A stretch of 64,000 bases of DNA from Verrucomicrobiaceae bacterium UBA7681 (GTDB lineage: Bacteria > Verrucomicrobiota > Verrucomicrobiia > Verrucomicrobiales > Verrucomicrobiaceae). The notes under the pieces are model-generated. The model was not told where the DNA came from. It did not search any database and worked only from the letters and a program-made list of their open reading frames with translations. Where the stretch lies: the NCBI GenBank assembly GCA_002482965.1, contig DLGZ01000006.1:1014-65013 (forward strand), written 5' to 3'. Shown piece by piece: positions 37,159-45,711 of the stretch (position 1 is the first letter of the stretch; every line of letters starts with the position of its first letter). A program made the translations under genes and the position numbers.

Positions 37159-38345
37159 AGCACCTTTTCCTCCTGCTCTCCCTTTCGGTCGTGCCTGCCG
37201 TTGCCCGCGACATCCACGTCGGCCAAGACAAGGATGCACCCACCATCGCACACGCGATCAAGCTCGCGCAACCGGGCGACACCGTTCATCTCGAACCCAA
37301 GGTCTATCATGACTACGCTGGCTTCTACGACAAAAAAGGCGAGCCCGGCAAGCCCATCACCCTCGATGGACACGGAGCGACCTTGGAGGGCAGTGACCCG
37401 ATTGATCCGGGGCAATGGACCGAGGTCTCTCCGGGTTTGTTTGCCAATGATCATCTCATTGAGCGCAATGACGACGCGATCATCGGCCGATGGTTCTTTC
37501 TCTGGAACGGCCAGATGAACCACATGGGGCGTACCTCCAAAGGCCGCAGTGCGCCGCTCAAAAAACCTGACGAACTTCAGCCCGGTGAATGGACCTTTGT
37601 CAAAGATCCCTCCCGCGAGAAACCGCCTTCGAAGCAGATCTACGGCACCTTCTACCTCAAGCTGCCGCCCGGACAGCAGCTCGCAGATGCCGCCATCCGC
37701 GCCCCCGTGCGCAGTGCCGGGGTGCAGTTCGGCGGCGACAATGCCCACCTCGTCATCAAAAACCTCACCGCCACACATCCTTACAATGACGGCTTCAACA
37801 TCCACGGCGACTGCCGCGAGGTGATCTTTGAAAACATCGCCGCCATCGAGTGCGGCGACGATGGCATCAGCGCGCATGAATCCGCGCAGTATCGCGTGGA
37901 TGGTTTCGTCAGCACCGGCAACAGCACCGGCATCACCGACACCGGCACGGCACAGACGAGCTACACCAATGTCTTCCTCGCGAAGAACATCGGCTTCGAT
38001 CTCTATTTTCTCGATGAAGGCCGCTACACCCTTACCAATGTCTTCGTTCTTTCATCCTCGCAAAATCCTCTTTCGATCAACGGTCGCATCACAGGCACGT
38101 GCCAAATGAAAATGGAAAACGTCCTGCTCCGCCGTCTCGCCGAACCGCGCTTAGGCAGCATCTCTCAGCATGCGGTGGTGGAAGCCAAGAACTGCACGTT
38201 TGAAAACATGGAAATCAAAATCACTGGCAGCGCCACCTGGGACAACTGCCTCATCAATGGCCAGCTCCTTCCGCCAGACCGCCCCGCCACCGGTGCGGAC
38301 GTATCCGCGCTGCTGAAACTCATGCCAAAAGATTTCAAGCCATGA
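37155..38345 (+). CDS. Secreted right-handed parallel beta-helix protein (1)
   Basis: The 396-residue protein has a signal peptide (MKHLFLLLSLSVVPAVA), then HVGQDKDAPTIAHAIKLAQPGDTVHLEP, the standard opening of pectate-lyase/NosD-like beta-helices, followed by stacked NLTATHPYNDGF / IECGDDGISAHES coils. Such folds are found in polysaccharide lyases and glycan epimerases. No catalytic set (for example paired Asp and Lys/Arg of pectate lyases) can be firmly assigned. It is translationally coupled on both sides by ATGA overlaps. Confidence 0.75.
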   Translation: MKHLFLLLSLSVVPAVARDIHVGQDKDAPTIAHAIKLAQPGDTVHLEPKVYHDYAGFYDKKGEPGKPITLDGHGATLEGSDPIDPGQWTEVSPGLFANDHLIERNDDAIIGRWFFLWNGQMNHMGRTSKGRSAPLKKPDELQPGEWTFVKDPSREKPPSKQIYGTFYLKLPPGQQLADAAIRAPVRSAGVQFGGDNAHLVIKNLTATHPYNDGFNIHGDCREVIFENIAAIECGDDGISAHESAQYRVDGFVSTGNSTGITDTGTAQTSYTNVFLAKNIGFDLYFLDEGRYTLTNVFVLSSSQNPLSINGRITGTCQMKMENVLLRRLAEPRLGSISQHAVVEAKNCTFENMEIKITGSATWDNCLINGQLLPPDRPATGADVSALLKLMPKDFKP

Positions 38346-40810
38346 AGGCTGTCGCTCTCATCCTCGCCGTTCTGGCTGTGCTGAACCCGCTCTACGCGCA
38401 GGAGGCTTATCCTCCCATGCACCGCCTCACCTGGGAGGAATATGTGGGGACACTGAAGCACTGGCAGCAGAAGTTTCCCAAGCGAATGAAGCTCGAATCA
38501 CGCGGCTTGAGCGGCCAGAACATGCCGGTGTACCTGCTGAAAATCACCGATGCAACCGTGCCAGCCGCTGACAAGCAGGTGTGCCTCATCACCACACTGC
38601 ATAGCGGACCTGAGCGCACAGGCACCACGGGAGCACTCGCCTTTGCGGAATGGTGCCTAAGCGATGATCCCCTCGCGGTGGAGACGCGGAAAAAGCAGGT
38701 CATCCTCGTCATGCCCTGTGTGAATCCGCTGGCCATGTTTTACACAGATCGCTTTCGCAATGAGCACGGGGTCGATCCCTACACCGGCAGCGGGCGCATC
38801 GGCAAGCTGTGGGATGTGAAATCACTCACGCTCAAAACACCGGAGGATGCCCCCGAACTCACCGCCGTTCTTTCGGTGGTCGACGACTACCAGCCGGAGG
38901 TTCACGCGGACCTGCATGGGACCGGACTCCAGGAATACTCTCCCTCGCAGCTAGGCACACGCCGCATGTATCAAGGTCAAATCATGACGGAGGTCACCGG
39001 CGGTGCGTACTCGAACTACGCCCTGCGTCCTTGGGACTGGCGGGTCACGGAGGCGATGATCGCGGCAGGCTGCGCGGCGGGTTTCCCCTCAGATCGCTTT
39101 GAGGCAGATGCACAGCGCACCTTCTGGGGGCCGGAGCTTGCGCCGTTGGGGCGGAAACTCTGGCATGGCATGCCCATGTTTTATTCTGCGCACTACGGTT
39201 ATGCTAAATACCACACCATGCTGCTCACTCAGGAGGTGGCGTGGGAGCAGAGCCTCGTCGCCCGCATGCAGGGGCTGATGCGCATTGGCAATGAGGTGTG
39301 GTTGGATGAAAGAACGCCCGGCTATCCGGTGAATCGCATGCGTCACTTCGTTGGTCATTTCGTCACCGCGTATGGGACCACAGCCTCCGCACTTCGCGCC
39401 AGTCGCGTGGAGCTGTGGAATCAGCAGAGCGAATTCGCCCTCGGATTTATCTACCCGCAGACGGTGGGCCGCGAAAGCCTCGTCGTCGCCACCACGGCAG
39501 TAGCCAAGCAGGCCGTCGCGAACCATGATTTTCGCTCCTTGCTCGGCGACACCGCTACGGAAGTGGAGCGCTTCATCAAAGCAGGGCCGGAACTCAAGGT
39601 CGCCATGGAGCTGTCGAATGAGCAGCTCCTCGCCGCCAAGACTGACGCGAAATTCACGCAAGGCATCGGCTTCCGCCTGCGCCTGCCGTATCCTGCACCG
39701 AAACAAATCGAAGTGCGGCTCAATGGGGTCGCTTTGCGGGCAGATGCTGCCGACGGTTACGAAAGCTGGTTTGCCGATGGCTTCACGCAGGTGCAGGTCA
39801 ATGTGCCACCGCAGAAGCTCCCACCACACGGCCTCTACTTCATCACCTGCGCCTACACACCCGCCGAGCAGCGACCGACCGGCTGGATGCCGCCTGCGGA
39901 GGTGCAAAAGAAGTTCGCCACCGCGAAACTCGATGCCGCGCCCGCGACTTTCACCGACGTGGCCTACGGCACGCATTTCCGCCAGACGCTGGACGTGTGG
40001 CTCGCAAAATCTGCGCAGCCCGCACCGGTCGTGTTTTACATCCATGGCGGCGGCTGGGCTGCGCAGGACAAGACGGACATCCATCAGCATCTCGACGTTC
40101 GCGCGTTCCTCGATGCCGGCATCTCCGTCGTGTCGATCAACTACCGCTTCCTGTTCGATGCGAACGCCGCCAAGGTCGCGCCGCCGTTGCAGTGGCCGCT
40201 GGAGGATGCCGCGCGTGCCCTGCAGTATGTGCGCTCGAAAGCCGCCGAGTGGAACTTGGATAAAACACGCATCGCAGCCAGTGGTGTGAGTGCCGGTGGC
40301 TGCTCCTCGCTCTGGCTCGCCATGCACGCTGACATGGCTGATCCACAGAGCGCCGATCCCATCGCCCGCGAGTCCACCCGCGTCCTTTTCACGGCCACGA
40401 AAGCCCCGCAGGCTTCGTTTGATCCGCAACAGCTCGTCGAATGGATTCCTAACAGCGAATACGGTGCCCACGCCTTCGGTTACCCGTTTGATAAGTCACG
40501 AAAAGAAACCTTTCCGCTCTTCCTCGCGAACCGCTCGCAGCATCTTGCGGACATCCGTCGCTGGTCACCCATCGAGTACGCGAGCGCCGACGATCCGCCC
40601 GCCTTCATCCTTTACACCAAAGAAGACAAGCCTCCCGTGAAAGGCCAGCCGCAGACAGATCCCAGCCACAGCGTCCTGCATGCCCTCATGTTGCAGGAGG
40701 TGCTGCAGCCACTCGGCGTGCCCTGTGCGGTCCACTATCCGCAGGATGGAAAACCGGCCACGACACTGCAGGAACTCCTGACGCAAAAACTGAAACCATC
40801 TCAACCATGA
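38342..40810 (+). CDS. Secreted two-domain fusion: M14-like carboxypeptidase domain + alpha/beta-hydrolase esterase
   Basis: The 822-residue protein has a signal peptide and an N-terminal M14-type domain (about 20-480). Its HSGPERTG near residue 86 sits where M14 enzymes have H-x-x-E, here with one extra residue. A later HADLHGTG (about 186-193) offers the third ligand. From about 530 a complete esterase/lipase domain follows, with HGGGW oxyanion motif (about 566) and nucleophile elbow GVSAGG (about 649). The pair could remove an amide-linked and an ester-linked substituent from one molecule. It is coupled by ATGA overlaps to both neighbours. The peptidase metal site may be altered or inactive. 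Confidence 0.75.
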   Translation: MKAVALILAVLAVLNPLYAQEAYPPMHRLTWEEYVGTLKHWQQKFPKRMKLESRGLSGQNMPVYLLKITDATVPAADKQVCLITTLHSGPERTGTTGALAFAEWCLSDDPLAVETRKKQVILVMPCVNPLAMFYTDRFRNEHGVDPYTGSGRIGKLWDVKSLTLKTPEDAPELTAVLSVVDDYQPEVHADLHGTGLQEYSPSQLGTRRMYQGQIMTEVTGGAYSNYALRPWDWRVTEAMIAAGCAAGFPSDRFEADAQRTFWGPELAPLGRKLWHGMPMFYSAHYGYAKYHTMLLTQEVAWEQSLVARMQGLMRIGNEVWLDERTPGYPVNRMRHFVGHFVTAYGTTASALRASRVELWNQQSEFALGFIYPQTVGRESLVVATTAVAKQAVANHDFRSLLGDTATEVERFIKAGPELKVAMELSNEQLLAAKTDAKFTQGIGFRLRLPYPAPKQIEVRLNGVALRADAADGYESWFADGFTQVQVNVPPQKLPPHGLYFITCAYTPAEQRPTGWMPPAEVQKKFATAKLDAAPATFTDVAYGTHFRQTLDVWLAKSAQPAPVVFYIHGGGWAAQDKTDIHQHLDVRAFLDAGISVVSINYRFLFDANAAKVAPPLQWPLEDAARALQYVRSKAAEWNLDKTRIAASGVSAGGCSSLWLAMHADMADPQSADPIARESTRVLFTATKAPQASFDPQQLVEWIPNSEYGAHAFGYPFDKSRKETFPLFLANRSQHLADIRRWSPIEYASADDPPAFILYTKEDKPPVKGQPQTDPSHSVLHALMLQEVLQPLGVPCAVHYPQDGKPATTLQELLTQKLKPSQP

Positions 40811-42288
40811 AGAAACGCTCTCTACTCACCCTCCTGCTGCTCGCTGGAAACCTGGCCGCAGCCGATGCACCGATCCACATCGGCAGCCGCCGCGAACTCT
40901 TTGCGGATTCCTTTTTGATCGACACGTTCAGCGGCACGCATCTGCAACAGCAGACACCGCGTGATGAGGGCGTGGCGTTCAAGTTTGACCGACCGTGGGA
41001 GGGACTCTTCAGCGGCTATGCCACTCTCGTGACGCTCGCAGACGGCCGACTGCGCGCCTACTACCGTGGCAAGGCAGTGGCCAACAAGGACGGCAGCGAA
41101 GAGGAGGTCACCTGCTGCGCGGAATCCGTCGACGGCCGCCACTGGACCAAGCCTGAGCTGGGAATTTATGAAGTGATGGGCACGCGCAAAAACAACGTGG
41201 TGCTGATGAAGGCGCACACGGCTACGCATAACTTCAGCCCGTTTCGCGATGAACGCCCCGGCGTGCCTGAGGATGAACGCTTCAAGGCCTTCGGCGGCAC
41301 CATGGAGGGCGGTGGCCTCACCGCCTGGAAATCTCCCGACGGCCTGCGCTGGGATCTGATCCGCCCGGATCCTGTCATCACCAAGGCGATGGTGCCGTAC
41401 AAATACATGTTCGATTCGCAAAACGTGCCCTTCTGGTCGGCGGCAGAGGGCAAGTATGTGGCCTACTACCGCGTGTTTGAGGGGGGCATCAGGCGCATCG
41501 TTCGCAGCGAAAGCAAAGACTTCCGTGAGTGGTCGGCTCCTGTGCTGATGGAGTATCGCAACCCCGACATGCAGGCCCCGGTGGAGCATTTGTACACCAA
41601 TCAAACGCATCCCTATTTCCGTGCACCGCATCTGTATGTGTCCATCGCTGCGCGCTTCATGCCGGGCCGCCGAGTGCTCACGGATGAGCAAGCTGCTGCC
41701 ATCCATGTGAATCCGGGGTATTTCAAGGACACTTCCGATGCCATCTTCATGACCACACGCCCGGTGGAGGGCGCTACTCATGCCGGTGTGTATGACCGCA
41801 CCTTTCTGGAAGGCTTCATCCGCGGCGGTATCGGCGCCCAGAACTGGGTGTCCCGCACCAATTATCCCGCCCTCAATGTGGTGCCCACGGGACCGAATGA
41901 GATGTCCGTCTTTGTGAATCAGGACTACGCGCAGCCCACGGCGCACATGCGGCGCTACTCGCTGCGCACGGACGGTTTTGCCTCGCTGCATTGCGGGTAT
42001 GCAGGCGGGCACGCCGTCACGAAGCCGCTTGTGTTTGCCGGGCGAGAACTGGCGCTGAATTTCTCCACCTCCGCCGCCGGTGGCGTGAAGGTCGGTTTTG
42101 AAGGCGCGGATGGCAAAGCGGTACCTGGCTTCGGCGTGGAGGATTGCGTGATGCAGATCGGCAATGAGCTGGTGCGAAAAGTCACATGGAAATCCGGCGC
42201 GGATGTCGGCACGCTCGCCGGTAAAACGCTGCGGCTGCGCTTCTCCATGAAGGATGCTGACATCTACTCATTCCAGTTCACTCCGTAA
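40807..42288 (+). CDS. Secreted GH32/43/117-like beta-propeller glycosidase-like protein (1)
   Basis: The 493-residue protein has a signal peptide (MKKRSLLTLLLLAGNLAAA). It shows the repeated blades of glycoside-hydrolase-32-type proteins common in Verrucomicrobia and Planctomycetes (CCAESVDGRHWTKPELG, AWKSPDGLRWDLIRPDP, FWSAAEGKYVAYYRVFEG), with a C-terminal beta-sandwich. An early Asp (LFADSFLID) and a mid-chain Asp/Glu could act as nucleophile and acid, but the catalytic pair is not certain. It is paralogous in layout to the gene at 44194. It lies in the operon with the two esterase-like genes. Confidence 0.7.
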   Translation: MKKRSLLTLLLLAGNLAAADAPIHIGSRRELFADSFLIDTFSGTHLQQQTPRDEGVAFKFDRPWEGLFSGYATLVTLADGRLRAYYRGKAVANKDGSEEEVTCCAESVDGRHWTKPELGIYEVMGTRKNNVVLMKAHTATHNFSPFRDERPGVPEDERFKAFGGTMEGGGLTAWKSPDGLRWDLIRPDPVITKAMVPYKYMFDSQNVPFWSAAEGKYVAYYRVFEGGIRRIVRSESKDFREWSAPVLMEYRNPDMQAPVEHLYTNQTHPYFRAPHLYVSIAARFMPGRRVLTDEQAAAIHVNPGYFKDTSDAIFMTTRPVEGATHAGVYDRTFLEGFIRGGIGAQNWVSRTNYPALNVVPTGPNEMSVFVNQDYAQPTAHMRRYSLRTDGFASLHCGYAGGHAVTKPLVFAGRELALNFSTSAAGGVKVGFEGADGKAVPGFGVEDCVMQIGNELVRKVTWKSGADVGTLAGKTLRLRFSMKDADIYSFQFTP

Positions 42289-42299
42289 TCATTCACCCC

Positions 42300-43997
42300 A
42301 TGCCGTTGCGATTTCTCTCTTCCTGTCGTTCGCTTATGTTTCTTGGGCTGGCTGGGTCACTCAGCGCGGCCTTCACGGCGGAGTCTGCGCCTACCCTCTC
42401 CGGCATCTGGCTCATGGGCCAGTCCTTGTGCGATGGCTCGGAGTCGCTGCCCGTCGTCACCAGCACAGGCAGCGGCTGGGGCAACATGGCCTTCACACGT
42501 GGGGTGCGCACATGGCTTCCGAATGACCACCCGGCCACACCTGAACAGCGTGAAGCCGATTCATTCAAGCTGATGCCTCTTTATGCACAGACAAATGGTG
42601 GTCTTGGCGAGACGGTGGCCAATGGACTGGCCGACCACTGGCAGGCCTCACGCATGGACAATGACAAGGAACGTGCCGCGCACGCAAACTCACGTTTTCT
42701 CGTGGCTTGCGCAGGGCAGGGCGGGCGGCAGATTCAGGAGCTTTCCAGCGCTGACATCTCAACGGATGCACGCACCCCAGAGTCGCGCAGACATGGTGGT
42801 GGCTACTATCGCACGAGTCTCGATGATGCATCGCGCGCAGTGGCGCAGGCAAAAACTGCAGGTGCGGATTTTCGCATCGCCGCGCTCTACTGGATGCAGG
42901 GAGAGGGCAATGGCGGACCCACGGGTGGCATCATGCCCACGCGCTGGGACGCCGAACTGCCACGCGTGCAGGGACTGGCATGGTATCGCGATCAACTCAT
43001 TGATTATCGCAGGCAGTGGTCGGCAGACTTGTGCGCCATCACCGGGCAGAGCGGTGAGTTGCCGTTGTTCACCTACCAGACGCTCGGCCCCGCAGGTGAC
43101 GCGCAGATGATGGCGGCAGATGCCGACAAAAACATCTGGCTGGTGGGGCCGCATTACGCCGTATCCAGTGCAATCAACAGCCGCACCAAGCCAGACCGTC
43201 ATGGCGATCCCATCCACCTCTCGGCCGATGGCGAGCGCTGGTGGGGCGAACAAGTCGGCAAGGTCATGCACCGCGTGCTGGACCGCCGAGAAGACTGGCA
43301 GCCCCTGCGCCCCCGCAGTGCAAAACTCGCCGCTAGCCGCGACAGCATCATCCTTGATTTCATCGTTCCGCGTCCACCACTCGTGCTCGACACCGTGTTC
43401 CTCGCGCAGCAGGAGATCGCGGTGAAAGGCGGCTTCACTTCGCTGGCAGGCTTTCGCGTGCATGACAGCTCCGGGCAGCCGCTCACGCTCACAGCAGTCG
43501 AAGTCATCGCACCCACGCAGGTGCGCCTCCGCCTGGCGCAGCCGCTGCCTGCAGGCAAAACCTGCCGCATCAGCTACGGTCATCCTTATGCCGCAGCGCT
43601 CGGCACCCTTGCCGTATTGCGCGATGGGCCGGAGAAGACGGCAGAGCTGGTGCTCACGCGCAGTGTCGCTGCACAGATCAAGCCCCTGCTCGCAGAAGGT
43701 GCCTTCTTCGTCGCAAACCTTTCCGGCACACCGACCCGCGTGGCCATTCGTGCAACGAGTGAAGACAACGGCGTCACCGTGCTGCGCTATGAGCCGAGCG
43801 AACTGCGCAACAACGTGCCTTTCGCGGCAGGACAGGAAATCGTCGCCCAGCGTTCATTCAGTTATGGCAATCTGCGCGACTCCGATCCCGAACACTCCAC
43901 GCACACCTTCGCCGACGCCGCCTACGGCACACGTGCAGGCCAGTCCTATCCCTTGTGGAACTGGTGCGTGTTGTTTGGAGGCATGAGCGCTGAGTAA
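42300..43997 (+). CDS. Secreted SASA-domain (sialate O-acetylesterase-like) SGNH hydrolase
   Basis: The 565-residue protein has a signal peptide (ending LSAAFTAES) and an SGNH/SASA domain with block I WLMGQSLCDG (Ser near 42), YWMQGEGNGG and the catalytic DPIHLSADGE (Asp/His near 300-304). A C-terminal pair of beta-rich domains follows. SASA enzymes remove 9-O- or 4-O-acetyl groups from sialic acids and related sugars. It is the last gene of the RraA-led operon. A weak hairpin and about 195 bases separate it from operator site 3. Confidence 0.82.
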   Translation: MPLRFLSSCRSLMFLGLAGSLSAAFTAESAPTLSGIWLMGQSLCDGSESLPVVTSTGSGWGNMAFTRGVRTWLPNDHPATPEQREADSFKLMPLYAQTNGGLGETVANGLADHWQASRMDNDKERAAHANSRFLVACAGQGGRQIQELSSADISTDARTPESRRHGGGYYRTSLDDASRAVAQAKTAGADFRIAALYWMQGEGNGGPTGGIMPTRWDAELPRVQGLAWYRDQLIDYRRQWSADLCAITGQSGELPLFTYQTLGPAGDAQMMAADADKNIWLVGPHYAVSSAINSRTKPDRHGDPIHLSADGERWWGEQVGKVMHRVLDRREDWQPLRPRSAKLAASRDSIILDFIVPRPPLVLDTVFLAQQEIAVKGGFTSLAGFRVHDSSGQPLTLTAVEVIAPTQVRLRLAQPLPAGKTCRISYGHPYAAALGTLAVLRDGPEKTAELVLTRSVAAQIKPLLAEGAFFVANLSGTPTRVAIRATSEDNGVTVLRYEPSELRNNVPFAAGQEIVAQRSFSYGNLRDSDPEHSTHTFADAAYGTRAGQSYPLWNWCVLFGGMSAE

Positions 43998-44028
43998 ACG
44001 CGCCAACGTCTTGGAGATCGGTGGCAAA

Positions 44029-44050
44029 GATGCAAGGCGCAGCCTGCATC
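44029..44050 (+). terminator. Possible hairpin terminator of the RraA-led operon
   Basis: An imperfect inverted repeat (GATGCAAGGC, three-base loop, GCCTGCATC) follows the SASA gene by 31 bases. It has no clear T-run, so termination is uncertain. Its position before operator site 3 fits the end of one transcript and the start of another. Confidence 0.35.
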
Positions 44051-44128
44051 GACGGCACCGCTTTCGAGTGGCATAGAACGTTCTTCATGCCCGGCCTGTG
44101 AATGCATCGTCACGGATTCATAGACACC

Positions 44129-44149
44129 CTGGTATGTACAACGGACCAA
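44129..44149 (+). promoter_or_regulatory. Island operator, site 3
   Basis: Left arm CTGGT and right arm ACCAA enclose 11 bases containing ATGTACAACGG. It matches site 2 at 17 of 21 positions and lies 44 bases before the start codon at 44194, the same spacing as sites 1, 2 and 5. Confidence 0.75.
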
Positions 44150-44193
44150 TAGCTCATGCTGGTGGCAGCATAACAGGGCATCATAATTCGCCC

Positions 44194-45705
44194 ATGAAGC
44201 TAACCCTTTGCATCCTCAGCGTTCTGATGCTCCCGCTCCATGCAGCCGAGCAGGTCTTCTTCGCCTTCGACGATCACAACATCGCCTGGCAGCACAATCT
44301 GAAACTGACGTTGGAGACAGCGCAGAAGCATCCGCAAAATCCCGTCCTGCGCAGCGGGCCGCCGGGCTCACCGGATTACGGGCATGCCATCATGTATGGC
44401 ACTGTCCTGAAGCAGGGTGATACCTTTCGCATGTGGTACCTCGGCATGCACGAACCGAAGATTGCGAAAGGCCAGGCGCCCGGCTGGTGGCGGCCCATGT
44501 GCTACGCGGAAAGCAAAGACGGCGTCACATGGATCAAGCCTGATCTCGGCCTTGTGGAGTTTAACGGCAGTACCAAGAACAACATCTGCCGCATCGAGGG
44601 CGAGCCTTATTCAATGACGCGCGTGAATGATTTCCTCTCTGTGCTCTACGAGCCCGATGAGCCGGACGCAGCGAAGCGTTACAAGTGCGCTTACATCGCG
44701 CACATGCCATTCGACGAGGTCAAAGGCGGTCGCAGCAAAATCGGGCCGAACGAGAAACGCTGGGGCTCTTTTGTCACCGCCACGAGCGCCGATGGTTTGA
44801 AATGGAACTGCGTCGGCGACCGCCCCGCCAATGCCGGGGGAGAGCGCTTTGAAGTGAGCGGTCTCTATCGCTTCGGCGACTTCTACTACGCCACCGGTCA
44901 GCTTCTCAGCCCATGGTCATGGCGGCCTGATGGCAGCGACATTGGGCGCGACATGCTCGCGTATCGCTCACCCGATTTCGTGTCGTGGTCAAAGGCGAAG
45001 GCCTTCTCCTATGCGCGCCCCGGCCAGCTCTCCAATCCCCCGGTCAAAGGCCAGCAGATGCACATGGGGGCGGGCTTGTGGAATCGCGGCAACGTCATGG
45101 TCGGCCTGCACGGCATGTGGCAGGATGCAGAGCAGCCACCACCCAAGGATAAAAGCTGGAACTACGGCGTGCGCGTCGATCTCGGCCTGCTCATCAGCAA
45201 CGATGGCGTGCATTTTCGCGAACCCGTGCCCGGTTTCACCATCATTCCACGCGGCAAAGAGGGCGAGTGGGACGACGTCGCCATCCTGCAAGGTCATGCC
45301 TTTGTGAACGAGGGAGACAAGACCATGATCTGGTATTCCCACTGGAACACCGGCGGCGAACTCGAACACATGGACATCGGCCTCGCCACACTCCGACGCG
45401 ACGGCTTCGGCTCGCTCTCGCGCAAGGTTGCCGAGGAGGAGGGCCACTTCATCACCAGTCCCTTCACCGCAAAGGAGATTGCCTTGAACGTGGACGGCAT
45501 CACGCCAGAGACCCCGATAACCGTGCAACTCCTTGACCACCTTGACCACCCGCTTGACGGCTATGAAGTCAAAGTAACCACCCCCGGCGTGCGTGTGCCC
45601 ATCACATGGCCCAAGCCGCTGCCCGCAGGCAAAAAAACAGCCCTGCGCGTGAACTTCTCGGCCGGTAGCAGCGCCAAGGTCTATGCCATCTACCTCAACG
45701 ACTGA
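44194..45705 (+). CDS. Secreted GH32/43-like beta-propeller protein (2)
   Basis: From ATG 44194 the 503-residue protein starts with signal peptide MKLTLCILSVLMLPLHAAEQ. The longer ORF from 44098 lacks a signal. Propeller blades are visible (MYGTVLKQGDTFRMWYLGM, CYAESKDGVTWIKPDLGL, ATSADGLKWNCVGD, TMIWYSHWNTGG), and a C-terminal beta-sandwich follows. It resembles the protein at 40807 in fold and probably processes the same glycan. No catalytic acid pair can be assigned with confidence. It is the first gene after operator site 3 and is followed after six bases by the amidohydrolase-aminotransferase fusion. Confidence 0.7.
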   Translation: MKLTLCILSVLMLPLHAAEQVFFAFDDHNIAWQHNLKLTLETAQKHPQNPVLRSGPPGSPDYGHAIMYGTVLKQGDTFRMWYLGMHEPKIAKGQAPGWWRPMCYAESKDGVTWIKPDLGLVEFNGSTKNNICRIEGEPYSMTRVNDFLSVLYEPDEPDAAKRYKCAYIAHMPFDEVKGGRSKIGPNEKRWGSFVTATSADGLKWNCVGDRPANAGGERFEVSGLYRFGDFYYATGQLLSPWSWRPDGSDIGRDMLAYRSPDFVSWSKAKAFSYARPGQLSNPPVKGQQMHMGAGLWNRGNVMVGLHGMWQDAEQPPPKDKSWNYGVRVDLGLLISNDGVHFREPVPGFTIIPRGKEGEWDDVAILQGHAFVNEGDKTMIWYSHWNTGGELEHMDIGLATLRRDGFGSLSRKVAEEEGHFITSPFTAKEIALNVDGITPETPITVQLLDHLDHPLDGYEVKVTTPGVRVPITWPKPLPAGKKTALRVNFSAGSSAKVYAIYLND

Positions 45706-45711
45706 CCTCCC

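Noticed and set aside
39089..40471. 460-codon antisense frame inside the peptidase-esterase gene
   Set aside because: Shadow of the real gene with no motif.
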